NCBI RefSeq assembly: GCF_036320965.1
Contig: NC_092249.1
Coordinates: 9,811,279 to 9,875,278, forward strand
Reading direction: 5' to 3'
Origin: Panulirus ornatus
Lineage: Eukaryota; Arthropoda; Malacostraca; Decapoda; Palinuridae
Length of the DNA: 64,000 nucleotides
Shown: positions 1 through 16,689 of the stretch, in pieces
How the letters are laid out: each line of letters begins with the position of its first letter
Numbering within the stretch: the stretch's first letter is position 1
Notes under the pieces: model-generated
Told to the model about the DNA's origin: nothing
Databases searched by the model: none
Seen by the model: the letters and a program-made list of their open reading frames with translations, nothing else
Position numbers and translations under genes: made by a program

Positions 1-608
1 TATTCATCATCGTGGAAATTATACTTTCATCACTTTGCCGGTCTTTTCTAAAGCCGTTATCATGTTGCGAGTGTCTGGACGATGCTTATAGAGAGGGTGT
101 CCAGAATAGCTCTTAATGTTTAGTTCTTGTACCATAAGACCGTGAATGTCTCGGGTCAGGTGAGCACGTCTGATGTGTGTAAGGTAGACGTACAATCAGC
201 AGTAGGGAGAAACGCGGTTGGATGGGATCCTGGGAAACTCCGAAGGTCTGTTGAATGTTGGTGAAGAGGAGTGTATGATTTTGCCTCAGTGTGTCATGTA
301 CACACCACTTGGTCGGGTTTAAACGCCTGGGAGACGTGTCCGGCCACCTTCAGCCACACGGAAGTTAGAAGACATAGATATATTTGCTCGATGTGCTCTA
401 GGGACGTTTATCACAAGAAAGAATAGGAGAGCTTATGTGACGAGAAGAGACTACATCTGCCCATAGATAGGTCTGCGGATCTTATATTATGCCCAAATGC
501 CGGTAATGATTGTCCTCTGACATACAAGGCAGGATTCATCTTAGCCTTCCTAACCTGGTTTAATTAAGTATGTGTAATTAAAAACAGATCCTTAACTTTA
601 CAATCATT

Positions 609-609
<1 letters not shown>
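1..609. other. No gene recognised
   Basis: This is mixed-composition sequence without a convincing coding frame, repeat array or mobile-element match. By the gene order it lies upstream of the first recognised exon at 10614, so it may be intron or intergenic sequence of the Ig-receptor locus. I searched by eye for the missing first half of Ig1 (a Cys followed by a Trp-Tyr motif) and did not find it. Confidence 0.5.

Positions 610-681
<72 letters not shown>
610..681. repeat. (GA)n microsatellite
   Basis: An essentially pure GA dinucleotide run of about 36 units, one of many GA/TC tracts in the window. Confidence 0.95.
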
Positions 682-683
<2 letters not shown>

Positions 684-1306
684 GCCCAGGAAACCTCCAG
701 CTTTCCTAAGGATATAGCGGATGTAATCTTGGCTGTGATAGTCACACGTTTACTCTGATCGTCATCTCACCGGCCTGAACGCCTGGGACTATAAAACTTT
801 TGCCTTCACCCTGATCATCATTTGGCCTTCATATTCACCGAGAACCGTTACAAAAATGTCATTCGCAGAGTGAGACACGTCGTCATGAAGAAAAAGTGCG
901 CTGATTTGACTTTGGCATATAAATCTCTGTTCCTTCACCAAAAGTATCTCAAAAAACTTCAATAATTCAGATACTTTATTCTTTTTATATTCTTTCAATG
1001 TTATGAAGTCTGTAGATGACCCTCCAACTGATAAATTCCTAGTTTTCGGCACCTTATTGTCCTTTACTTCTGTGGCTGCTTCCTCATCTAGCCAACCCAC
1101 TCTTGCCCGTACTTCCTCCTATTGGATCTATATCCTCTCGTAAATTTCACTCGCACCAGGTCCTCCGAGGTTTCTCCCCCCACAACAACAGGCCTCGAAG
1201 GCATATGGACCGAATACACCTCTTCGCCTCGTGAAGGAGTGAGCCTCCGCACTCACTACGATTCTTATCTGCTTATTTTGCCTCAGAAAACCTCAAACCA
1301 TCCCTT

Positions 1307-1311
<5 letters not shown>
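682..1311. other. No gene recognised
   Basis: There is a 103-codon open frame on the minus strand (789-1100), but it has no recognisable domain and no splice or start context I can defend. The stretch ends at a (TA)n tract that marks the truncated edge of a LINE copy. Confidence 0.4.

Positions 1312-1374
<63 letters not shown>
1312..1374. repeat. (TA)n microsatellite at LINE 5' truncation
   Basis: A pure TA run of about 31 units that directly abuts the truncated 5' end of the next LINE fragment. Confidence 0.95.
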
Positions 1375-1377
<3 letters not shown>

Positions 1378-1900
1378 TGAAGGAATAGTGGTTCCAACAA
1401 TGTTGTATGGTTGCGAGGCGTGGACTATGGATCGAGTTGTGCGCAGGAGGATGGATGTGCTGGAAATGAGATGTTTGAGGACAATGTGTGGTGTGAGGTG
1501 GATTGATCGAGTAAATAACGTAAGGGTAAGAGAGATGTGTGGAAATAAAAAGAGCGTGGTTGAGAGAGCAGAAGAGGGTGTTTTGAAATGGTTTGGTCAC
1601 ATGGAGAGAATGAGTGAGGAAAGATTGACCAAGAGGATATATGTGTCGGAGGTGGAGGGAACGAGGAGACGAGGGAGACCAAATTAGAGGTGGAAAGATG
1701 GAGTGAAAAAGATTTTGTGTGATCGGGGCCTGAACATGCAGGAGGGTGAAAGGAGGGCAAGGAATAGAGTGAATTGGAGCGATGTGGTATACCGGGGTTG
1801 ACGTGCTGTCAGTGGATTGAATCAAGGCATGTGAAGCGTCTGGGGTAAACCATGGAAAGCTGTGTAGGTATGTATATTTGCGTGTGTGGACGTATATACA
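1375..1900 (+). mobile_element. LINE copy, 3' fragment of reverse transcriptase ORF
   Basis: Only the C-terminal end of the LINE protein remains, starting at the [17 protein letters not shown] segment. It continues through the FGHMERMSEERL and RRRGRPN motifs that follow the reverse transcriptase core in this family. A Trp codon of the other copies is TAG at 1685-1687, so this copy is dead. The 3' UTR is cut short before the conserved hairpin end and runs into a T-rich tract and an inverted short element. The 5' edge is a (TA)n tract. Confidence 0.9.
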
Positions 1901-1917
1901 TTTTTTTTTTTTTTTTT

Positions 1918-2024
1918 CAAACTATTCGCCATTTCCCGCGTTAGCGAGGTAGCGTTAAGAACAGAGAACTGGGCCATTGAGGGAATATCCTCACCTGGTC
2001 CCCTTCTCTGTTCCGTCTTTTGGA

Positions 2025-2070
<46 letters not shown>

Positions 2071-2134
2071 GAGGGGAGGATTTCCAACCCCCCGCTCCCT
2101 TCCCTTTTAGTCGCCTTCTACGACACGCAGGGAA
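1918..2134 (-). mobile_element. Short LINE-derived non-autonomous element, inverted copy
   Basis: Reading on the minus strand, the copy ends in the family 3' tail (GCTACCTCGCTAACGCGGG, then GCGAATAG). Its 5' part is lost about 35 bp short of the usual CCTGGGGATAGGGG start. It is joined head to head with the next copy, forming a large inverted repeat. An A-rich run of about 36 bases (2031-2066) interrupts the middle. Confidence 0.85.
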
Positions 2135-2360
2135 TAGGGGAGAAAGAATACTTCCCACGTATTCCCTGCGTGTCGTAGAAGGCGACTAAAAGGGAAGGGA
2201 GCTGGGGGCTGGAAGTCCTCCCCTCTCTTTTTTTTTTTTTTAATTTTCCAAAAGAGGGAACAGAGAAGAGGGCCAGGTGAGGATATTCCCTCAAAGGCCC
2301 AGTCCTCTGTTCTTAACGCTACCTAGCTATCGCGGGAAATAGTGAATAGTATGAAAAAAG
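2135..2360 (+). mobile_element. Short LINE-derived non-autonomous element
   Basis: The copy is nearly complete. It starts at ATAGGGGAGAAAGAATAC and passes the CGTGTCGTAGAAGGCGAC segment, the polypyrimidine/T run and AATTTTCCAAAAGAGGGAAC. It ends in the GCTACCT...CGCGGGAAAT tail followed by an A-rich run and (AT)n. With its inverted neighbour it forms arms of about 220 bp. Confidence 0.9.
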
Positions 2361-2376
2361 AAAAAAAAAAAAAAAG

Positions 2377-2500
<124 letters not shown>

Positions 2501-2520
2501 TTTTTTTTCTTTTTTTTTTT

Positions 2521-8028
<5,508 letters not shown>

Positions 8029-8100
<72 letters not shown>
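8029..8100. repeat. (AT)n microsatellite, LINE tail
   Basis: An AT run directly after the AATAATAAT-type tail of the LINE. Confidence 0.95.
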
Positions 8101-8103
<3 letters not shown>

Positions 8104-8286
8104 AGTAAATCGCCAAAGGACACGTGATTCAGGAATATGCTGAGAACCACCAGGAAAATGAGACTAGAAGACCAGAGCGCTTTCGTGATGATTCACATCT
8201 TCAGAGATATACAAGCTGAACCTGGAAACTATCACGAAACCACTCGAATTTTCTTGTCTCATTTTCATTGCAGTTAAAAGCGCGAG

Positions 8287-8358
<72 letters not shown>

Positions 8359-9705
8359 CACACACACACACGCAAATATGTATATACCGTCTAATCTAAG
8401 GCTTCCCCACATGTGCTAGAAACGTTCTACGCCACGCTGCCAGGAACAATATAGTGTTACAACTTAATTTTATTGGAGGAGTCGCGGGAAACACGTTATC
8501 AATAACGCTTCCATTACCATCGTCACATATTCAGACAACGTGTCATTACATTTTTTTTCCCATATCGACTGAAGATAACTTCAAAGACGTGAATTAGTGT
8601 GGGTGTTATATACAGGAGAGCCTAGAACATCGGAATTCCACTTGATAATACTGTGAAAGAAATGAGAAGAAATTAGACGCCTGTAGCGATTCGTATTTCG
8701 ATGGGAACAAGAGTTCAAATGCGTATCTACGCTGTGGGAGGCTCGTCCTACGTTTTACAGTACTGCAAAAGCGTTTCGCCTGAAGAATGTTCGTAAATTG
8801 TACTCAAGACGAAGTTCAGTAAGCGAGGAGAGTCAGGGTTAATGTGAAGTCATCGCACACTGCCAGCCAGCAGATGGAGCAGCGAGCGAACCTGTCTAGC
8901 AAACGCTATTACACACAAACATTGATGATGGCACACACTTGCTGGCGACCAAACAACTGCAAAGGACATTGAAAGATAATGTTTCGATGTCACTGGACTT
9001 CGCCTGCTCGAGGTTACGCCGCCATTGAAGAGTCACCTTTGGCGAGGTTGTGTCACTGGGAGTAAAATGTCGTCGAAGAACGTCTAACTCTAAAGGAGTC
9101 TTCACTTCCCCGCTGCTGGAAGTAGCGCAGTCTTGGGCTGCAGGAGCCTCTAGAGAGGACCTAGGTGACACCGGGCTCGTGGTGATTGATCCTGGGGTAC
9201 TTTTGAATAAATAGATAGATGAATATCTATATTTCTGCTGTTATGAATGGTAATGTATCATGGATATCTAATAATTCTATAATCAGATATAAGCACAACG
9301 TAAGCATCTGCCTCCCTATAATCCAAGGCTCACCATCCGTAAATCATTTACAGCTTCCTTAGAGTCGTTTTCGTATTCTGAGGGGGAGAGAGCCGCTGAA
9401 TTACCTGGCATGCTTCCCGTTTGTTGTGGTCCCAACTTCATCCCTCCCGCTGCGCTACACACCAATCGCTCAATCGTTCGCGTGAATTACTCTCGCCATC
9501 TGTCGATGATGCATTCTCTTGGACCCGGGGGGCCAATGGGGTTCCCAGTATTGGTGAAGAGATGTGTTCCCAAAAGTGTTGCTTCAACTGGGTATATATT
9601 TCTCTCGCTCTTTGTCTGTCTCTTTTTTGTCACTCTTTGTCATGAGTCACAAATACCAGATCTCACTCGCTTCTAAGACCCTTGACACCATTCATCTTAT
9701 CCCCA
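8101..9705. other. No gene recognised; contains (AC)n at 8290-8372
   Basis: Apart from the AC microsatellite this stretch shows no supported gene. A 91-codon minus-strand open frame (8896-9171) has ordinary amino-acid composition but no domain I know. It could be an old repeat or chance. The missing upstream exons of the Ig receptor were sought here without success. Confidence 0.45.
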
Positions 9706-10465
9706 GCGTCGACAGGCGGAAGACCTTCTACCCAGCTTCAACCATAGAACTTTTCTTACCGACTCCGACAGTTGGAAGATCTTTTCTCCCGTCTTCGACA
9801 TACGTAGGGCCCCCTTCCCCAGCTTTGACAGACGTAGGACCTCCCCAATTTCGACTGACGTAGGATATTCCTCCCCAACTTCGAAAGACGTAGGACCATC
9901 CTCCCCAACTTCGACAGACGCAGGACCCTCCTCCCCAACTTCGACAGACGTAGGATCTTCCTCCCCGACTTCGACAGACATAGGATCTTCCTCCTCAACT
10001 TCGATAGACGTAGGATCTCCCTCCCCGACTTCGACAGACGTAAGATCTTTCTTCCCAACTTCGACAGACGGAAGACTTTCACCCCCCTTCTTCGACAACC
10101 ATAGAACCTTCCTCCCCAACTTCAACAGACAGAAGACCTTATCCCCAACTTCAACTGACAGAAGACCTTTTCTCCAACTCCAACAGACAGAAGACCTTCT
10201 CCTCAACTTCAACTGAAGGAAAACCTTCTCCCCAACTTCAGCAGACAGAAGACCTTCTCCCCAACTTGAACAGACAGAAGACCTTCTCCTCAACTTGAAC
10301 AGACAGAAGACCTTCTCCCCAACTTCAACAGACAGAAGACCTCCCCAACTTTAACAGACAGAAGACCTACCTCCCCAACTTCAACAAACAGAAGACCTTC
10401 TCCTCAACTTCAACAGACAGAAGACCTTCTCCTCAACTTCAACAGAAGGAAGAACCTCTTCCCCA
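9706..10465. repeat. 30-bp minisatellite, two subtypes
   Basis: About 25 tandem units of roughly 30 bp. The left part has units of the type ACTTCGACAGACGTAGGATC and the right part ACTTCAACAGACAGAAGACC, joined by CTCCCC linkers. Because the unit length is a multiple of three, both strands stay open and mimic proteins. The array ends about 150 bp before the first recognised exon, with a (TC)n tract (10518-10578) between. Confidence 0.93.
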
Positions 10466-10512
10466 CCGTCGGCAGATAGATCTTCTTCCTGGCTTAGGAA
10501 TAATCACTCTCC

Positions 10513-10517
<5 letters not shown>

Positions 10518-10578
<61 letters not shown>
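10518..10578. repeat. (TC)n microsatellite upstream of exon acceptor
   Basis: A pyrimidine-only tract on the sense strand, ending about 35 bp before the acceptor AG at 10612-10613. It may extend the polypyrimidine tract of that splice site; this is inference. Confidence 0.95.
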
Positions 10579-10579
<1 letters not shown>

Positions 10580-10613
10580 ATCGCGCAACACACTCTCCTT
10601 CCACCTACCACAG

Positions 10614-10806
10614 GTACGACGCCCGCAACACGTCGCTGGGGTACCGGCAACACACACCTCGGGACCAATCAATGGCCAAGAGGACCCGTTTCCAACCGCA
10701 GCCGCCGGCCCGTCTGGTCATAACGGAGGCGACCCTGCACGACGCTGGGAGGTACGAATGCCGGGTGGACTTCATGAGGGCACCCTCCAAAACGACGATT
10801 ATAGAG
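10614..10806 (+). CDS. Exon 1 of 8 seen: second half of Ig1, Sidestep-type receptor
   Basis: Acceptor CTACCACAG at 10605-10613, donor GAG|GTAAGA at 10807. Entry is phase 1 (one base, then TAC GAC GCC) and exit is phase 0, 64 full codons. The peptide YDARNTSLGYRQHTPRDQS leads into a typical Ig F strand, DAGRYECRVDF, where the Cys is the second half of the domain disulfide. It ends APSKTTIIE, continuing directly into VTVVEPP of the next exon. The preceding half of Ig1 with the first Cys and the Trp must lie upstream and was not found. The 3' end of this exon and its donor are repeated in the intron immediately downstream. Confidence 0.85.
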
Positions 10807-11112
10807 GTAAGAGACCATGGCCAACCCTTTCTAAGACGACGATTACAGAGGTAAGAGACCGCCACCACCCCTCCCAAAATGACGATTATAGAGGTAAGAG
10901 ACCATCATACCTCCTCCAAAACGACGATTATAGAGGTAAGAGACCACCACCACACCCTCCAAAACGACGATTTTAGAGGTAAGTGACCATGGTCATCCCC
11001 TCCAAGACGACGATATAGAGATAAGAGACCACCTACAACCCCTCCAAAACGACGATCGTAGAGGTAAGAGACGCCCCCTCCAAAACGACGTTCGTAGAGG
11101 TTCTTAAGAACA
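10787..11112 (+). repeat. 43-bp tandem array made of exon-1 3' end plus donor site
   Basis: Eight units start with the exon itself: CCCTCCAAAACGACGATTATAGAG followed by GTAAGAGACC, at a period of about 43 bp. The real donor is at 10807. Further GTAAG donors occur at 10851, 10894, 10936, 10979 (GTAAGT) and 11064. A unit at 11021 has lost the site (ATAAG) and one at 11100 reads GTTCTT. More decayed units continue to about 11210. Reading on through the first donor in the exon frame meets TAA at 10852-10854. Confidence 0.93.
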
Positions 11113-11204
11113 CCCTCTCCCAAAAGGGACCACCGTGAGACTTTCCACTCCCGAAATGACCACCGTGACAGTCTTTCTCCTAAACGACCAGGTGAGGGGG
11201 CCCC

Positions 11205-11690
11205 ATCTAGAGGGATCATTGATGTTCATTTCAAATGCATTGTGATATGGACATGGCAACTTTAAATGTTTAACTGGATCCTGCCAAAGCTTTGACATGT
11301 AGGGAAAGAAGCGGTTATCAAAACGGTCCATCCTTGAGTTGCCGATGGCCACACAGTAATCATGTGACACAGCAGCTTGCCGAGTATTGCCTGGTCTAGC
11401 TAGTGGAGGTGGAGGCACACAGCAGCCAGCTCTCGGAAGCAAAAACCAGAGAATTACTTATGAAGAGGGAAAATGAACCAACATAGCGGCGTAGAGAAAC
11501 AGCGTCAAGTTTCGTAGTTAGCCAGGGACAGTTTATAAGTCTGATCGCTTTCGACTCGACTCTGTCACGTAAGGATACAGAGCTAAAGCCACCTCAGATG
11601 TGAGATCGGTACTCTATACAAGGACGAATCAGTCCCTTGTGCAAACGGAGTAACTGTTCTGAGGAAAAGTTTCGACGTCTAAAGGGATCA
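11205..11690 (-). mobile_element. Decayed C-terminal fragment of a second non-LTR reverse transcriptase family
   Basis: Translating the minus strand around 11460-11660 gives HKGLIRPCIEYRSHI, then SLRDRVESKAIRLINCPWLT. After a frame change around 11410-11440 it continues PPPLARPGNTRQAAVSHDYC and RMDRFDNRFFPYMSKLWQ. This is the familiar C-terminal region of arthropod non-LTR retroelement proteins, unlike the LINE family elsewhere in the window. A stop (TGA after YRSHI) and at least one frameshift make it a relic. The family match is from memory of such proteins; the clade (jockey-like) is inference. Confidence 0.75.
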
Positions 11691-13229
11691 TTTCTATGAA
11701 TGTTTACTGTGTAGACTTAGCCATAGCCCTTACGTGCAAGTCATAGATTTCAGCCGCATTATCACTGTTTAGTCATGAGCCATAATCACTGAACGGACAT
11801 TAGCGGATACAGGCTCTGTGGTTTAGTCTCTGTGGTACAGCAAGTATAAATTACATGATGTAAACACGAGTGTCACCATTTACCCACTGTTGTTGTCTTG
11901 CTATACCTCATTTTCTTTTAATTAATATACTTGTTAATGCCGAGGGGTTACAAGGATAAAGTTTCAAGACATTCGAGGCTCTCGGTGCTGTATTTAACAA
12001 CTCCAAGAGGCACTACAGTAAGTTTTAAGTGCCCCTTGTATCAAGTCATATAAGCCTCTGTCTCGTGTATAGAAACCCAGATGAAGTATTTCCCCGAGTG
12101 GATACGAGTTTCAACTTTATTCCAAGCTCCGGGTGATATGATTTTACATATGTGGTTATTTCGAAGCCTTGGGTACGGATAATCTTGACCTGATAAGGTC
12201 CTTAAGACTTGATTCAAACTCATGGGCACAAACGGCACCTCAAATTAGACGAAGTACTTTTTCGTCAGTAGGATTGTTAACACAGGGAGTGATTTACCAA
12301 TTGGAGTGGATTAAAGCAGTAGCATATATACGTTTACGAATAGACTTCATTAACTGCTTCAAGCCACGATTAACATTACTGGCGTCTCCTTAGTCAAATG
12401 AAGAGTTCGCAGGTTCTTGAATCATCCGAATGATTTTCTACCACACTAATCTGTGAGTTTCTGATGTCTTCTACTTTCACAAACAGCCTCGAAGGGACCC
12501 AGTGGTCTGTTGCTATTTGAATTCCTTTGTATTCCTGTGTATTCCTTCCCATGAAGTCCTGGACATTTGGCGGAACACTCGTCTGGTCTCTCGTTGTTGA
12601 GTCCTTAAGCAGTCGAGTGTGTCTTATTACCCGCTCGACCACCGGCCGCGTAAAGTAACAGTCCAGTGGACCAGAGGGCCGCCGTTCCTCTTGCTCTCCC
12701 ACCGCCCTCCATTAGACACACTCACTCCCTCTCCTTCTTTAATGGAGTGGTGTCCCTCTCCCTCACTCTCCCATTTTCTGACCAGCACGTCTCTCCCAAA
12801 GTTCAGTCATCCACTGTCCTTACTGTCGGGCTCCCTCATGCCTTCGTACATCCTACGTGGGGTACTATACCACCTCCCACCTCATCGGTACTCCAGTCTG
12901 TGTCTCTCGTACTTCCTAATGGTAGCCCGATCTCTCCCGCCCACATTCAGTGGTAACCCCGAAATCTCTCCTCTCAGTGGTGTCCGCAAAACACGCGCGC
13001 CTCTCTTCCCACTGGCAGCTGAGAGCTCTCCCCTTACCTCGCACGCCTCAGTCTCCCCTCTCAGCTTAGTCAACCGCATCGAGCCTCGCTCACTGCCACT
13101 TCCCTCTCAGCAGTGTATTCAGCCAATGGCACCCTCTGGATCCTTACTTACCCCCCAGACTAGGGGGCGGTGCAAGTGATGTCGCTGCGAGTCTGGCTTT
13201 GAATTCCTGTTGCTCATACTGACCCAGTG
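11691..13229. other. Intron sequence without a supported gene
   Basis: Two modest open frames occur (12041-12238 minus, 12169-12393 plus). Their products carry no motif I can name. From about 12620 to 13180 the + strand is pyrimidine-rich with repeated CTCTCCC words, giving long but low-complexity frames. Nothing here has a credible Ig-type exon. Confidence 0.5.
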
Positions 13230-13375
13230 GTGCTGTTGTTCACGTTGACGATCCTCTGGTGATGTTGTCCAGGTTAACGATTCTGTGGCGCTGTTGTTCA
13301 GGATGGGATCCTGTGGTGGTGCTGTTCAGGATGGGATCCTGTGGTGGTGCTGTTCAGGATGGGATCCTTTGCAGG
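13230..13375. repeat. 27-bp minisatellite (about 5 units)
   Basis: Units of the form GTGGTGCTGTTCAGGATGGGATCC. The last three are nearly identical and the first two diverged. Confidence 0.9.
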
Positions 13376-13579
13376 CTTAGCGCCCCACTTCTCACCCGTC
13401 CATCTAATCCCCCTGCTCTGGTTGATCTCCCTTCCCCCTTCGATTCAGTACCAAAGCCCATGTCCAGCCGCTGCTATAACACCGGGGAGGGAGGGACAAG
13501 TCCTCTTCCCTCCGATACACTGCCACTTCGTAGATTGCTTATTTTCTTTTCCTTATTTCACTATATTGCCATCCATTCA

Positions 13580-14535
13580 TAGTTTGATGTAGTTCCTGGC
13601 ACGAGAGCCCTCCCTCTTGATGTAGTTCCTGGCACGAAGACCCTCCCTCTTGATGTAGTTCCTTGCACGAAGACCCTCCCTCTTGATGTAGTTCCTGGCA
13701 CGAAGACCCTCCCTCTTGATGTAGTTCCTGGCACGAAGACCCTCCCTCTTGATGTAGTTCCTGGCACGAAGACCCTCCCTCTTGATGTAGTTCCTGGCAC
13801 GAAGACCCTCCCTCTTGATGTAGTTCCTGGCACGAAGACCCTCCCTCTTGATGCAGTTCCTGGCACGAAGACCCTCCCTCTTGATGTAGTTCCTGACACA
13901 AGAACCCTTCCTCTTGATGTAGTTCCTGGCACGAAGACACTCCCTCTTGATGCAGTTCCTGGCACGAAGACCCTCCCTCTTGATGTAGTTCCTGGCACAA
14001 GAACCCTCCCTCTTGATGTAGTTCCTGGCACGAAGACCCTCCCTCTTGATGTAGTTCCTGGCACGAAGACCCTCCCTCTTGATGCAGTTCCTGGCACGAA
14101 GACCCTCCCTCTTGATGCAGTTCCTGGCACGAAGACCCTCCCTCTTGATGTAGTTCCTGGCACGAAGACCCTCCCTCTTGATGTAGTTCCTGGCACGAAG
14201 ACCCTCCCTCTTGATGCAGTTCCTGGCACGAAGACCCTCCCTCTTGATGTAGTTCCTGGCATGAAGACCCTCCCTCTTGATGTAGTTCCTGGCACGAAGA
14301 CCCTCCCTCTTGATGTAGTTCCTGGCACGAAGACCCTCCCTCTTGATGCAGTTCCTGGCACGAAGACCCTCCCTCTTGATGTAGTTCCTGGCACGAAGAC
14401 CCTCCCTCTTGATGCAGTTCCTGGCACGAAGACCCTCCCTCTTGATGTAGTTCCTTGCACGAAGACCCTCCCTCTTGATGTAGTTCCTGACTCGAAGACC
14501 CTCCCTCTTGATGCAGTTCCTGGCATCAGACCCAC
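13580..14535. repeat. 33-bp minisatellite, ~29 units
   Basis: Very regular tandem repeats of CTTGATGTAGTTCCTGGCAC followed by GAAGACCCTCCCT. The main variants are GTAGTT/GCAGTT and a few single-base changes. Since 33 is a multiple of three, all three minus-strand frames stay open for over 150 codons (VPGTTSRGRVF, ARNYIKREGLR or CQELHQEGGSS repeated). The near identity of units points to recent expansion or homogenisation. Confidence 0.96.
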
Positions 14536-15078
14536 CTCTTAGAGATCTTCTCCCCGAAGATGTTTTGCATATAAATGTGTTTCTCTCGTGTATTCGTATT
14601 TGACCTGACTCCCCTGTAGTCATGACCTGACTCCCCCCTGTAGAGAACAGCGCCTCTGGGTTCTTCTTATACACACTTTACCAGGAAAAGCAGCTCGTGG
14701 ATCTAGACGGAAGGGAAATGAAACTAGTCTCCTGTCTCCATGACAGAATGGCGAACGTCGTCCCAAATACACGAACTGGTGGAAGAAAGAAACTAAAAAA
14801 CAAAAAAAAAGACCTTGATGGGTGGGTTGGGGGGGGGAGGGGGGTTATCGTCGTTTGCTTCACGTCCCCCCTGAATCCCCCATCGTCCATTCTGGCTGTC
14901 ACCTGAGAAACTGAAATTGGAGGTTGAAGAGGCTCCTGCATCATTTTTAGCCGAACCTGATTAAGTTGTTCTTTGCCGTGTTCACCAAACGATCACTGTG
15001 TTATCTGAAGTTTTCCTGGCTGTGAAGACTGCCTTGTAAGGAGTGTAAAGAAAGGATTTTAAGATCATTGTTTTGAAC

Positions 15079-15080
<2 letters not shown>
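14536..15080. other. Intron sequence without a supported gene
   Basis: No domain, no plausible exon. A G-rich run lies at 14827-14845. The block ends at a (TC)n tract. Confidence 0.5.

Positions 15081-15168
<88 letters not shown>
15081..15168. repeat. (TC)n microsatellite
   Basis: About 44 TC units, followed by a short CTATCTATCTG run. Confidence 0.95.
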
Positions 15169-15172
<4 letters not shown>

Positions 15173-16245
15173 CTTTCTCTCTATCTATCTGTGTATTAGA
15201 GACAAAGGAATGTCGTCTGTAGACTTAGAAATTAAACATTTATCTTCTACATGTCGTCTACAAGACAAAGGTCTGAAATGTGGAAATGTGATGGGGGCAC
15301 TCATTCAGTCGCCTAACTTCCTATTGACATATAAATGTCTTCGCTGACGTAGGACCTAATGGGGAACCCATCATTCCACCATCCGTTTCCCCACATGTAC
15401 AGCCCCTGAACACAGGAAGTAATAACAAGAAGGTAGATCCGGTTATCAGCACAGACATTGATCATATCCTCGCGTGGGATGTTTGTGAAGACAATATTGT
15501 GTGTCCAAGCTAACCAGAACACGAGAGTCTTATCCACAGGTTACAAGATTCGAGTCGTTTTTAAAGAAAAAAATACAATCCCATCCTTCTCAAAGGTCGA
15601 GGATGTTATTCCTACAGAGTTGCAGTCAGTTGTTGACGAGTATAAGTGCAACAACTGTAGTGCTTTGGATAGACAACAGCAAGACGAAGCGACGGGCGTC
15701 CATGAACATCTTGGGGCGATCCATACCAACTACCTAATCGCCAAACCGTCTTTCTCGGCAATATAGAGTCGTGCTCACGACAGTGATAACCCACTGTCAG
15801 CAGCAATATTTTCTGTTCTCGCCAGTAGCTCCTCAAACACTGTTCTGTTAACACTAGAGTCCCTCCTCTACTACAGGGAGAAACCCACTTTATAACAAAG
15901 GTGTCGACAGAGTTGTGTGTGTTGAGACATGATAGAGTAATATCATCTCGTTATTTTAGATATATGTTTCAACCGAAGGATTTTTAACTGTGAATTGTAG
16001 GATTTTTTAATCTTGACTGGGTAATAATGCCTCCGTTTATATATGTCACGTGTTGAGTGCTTTAGGCAAGGCTGGATTGTTAATAATATTGCTTAACTGT
16101 CATTAGTCTTCCTTTATTATTCATTTTGCATTGGGTCTTAGTGATGGATGTTGTCAAGCAATATTCATAGACCATTATACTATATGCTTCGTACATGAAT
16201 AGATATTGATAGATGATAGACAGACAGATACTCACATCAAAGACT
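15169..16245. other. Intron sequence without a supported gene
   Basis: Open frames of 60-100 codons around 15313-15854 on both strands overlap each other and carry no recognisable motif. The rest is AT-rich and featureless. A decayed transposon fragment around 15500-15770 is possible but I could not identify one. Confidence 0.4.
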
Positions 16246-16495
16246 GCATAGCAGTCTTACCAACAAGGACCACATCACAACAGACCCCCATGTAAAGACC
16301 ATATCACAACATAACCACATTTAAAGACATCACGGCATAACTACATATAAAGACCACACCACAACATGCCTACACATAAAGACCACACCACAACACTTAC
16401 ATATAAGACCACATCACAACATACCTGCATGGAAGACCGCATCACAACATAAGCTACATATGAAGACCTTATTACAACATAACTACATATCAGAT
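16246..16495. repeat. ~29-bp degenerate minisatellite
   Basis: Units of the form AAGACCACATCACAACATAC followed by ACATAT, about eight copies with single-base drift and indels. Confidence 0.9.
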
Positions 16496-16689
16496 TCACA
16501 TATTCTGTTACCTCACTTGTTGCTTGAAGTATTTCCCCTCTACTGTTTGCATGGTGTTACCTCCTTGCACGTCACACTACCTCAGGCAATCCCACAGATC
16601 TTCATCTGACCCCCAGAGATCTTTACCCAACCCCAGAGATCCTCACCCTACCCCAAGACGAGGCAGCACTTCCATCTCAGTGGTGATCT

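Noticed and set aside
8896..9171. 91-codon minus-strand frame with normal composition
   Set aside because: No domain, no splice support, wrong strand for the Ig gene. Left as unassigned; an old repeat is possible.
9697..10293. 198-codon minus-strand frame of 10-residue repeats (VGEEDPTSVE type)
   Set aside because: Product of the 30-bp minisatellite. The opposite strand is not conserved as coding either.
12041..12393. Overlapping open frames on both strands
   Set aside because: No recognisable family and no conserved start or splice context; could be a degraded repeat.
13561..14674. Minus-strand 324- and 365-codon frames with 11-residue repeats
   Set aside because: All three frames of the 33-bp minisatellite are open, as expected from a unit divisible by three; no start context, signal peptide or flanking exon supports a protein.
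15313..15854. Cluster of 60-100-codon frames on both strands
   Set aside because: Mutually overlapping, no motif; not enough to call a gene or element.
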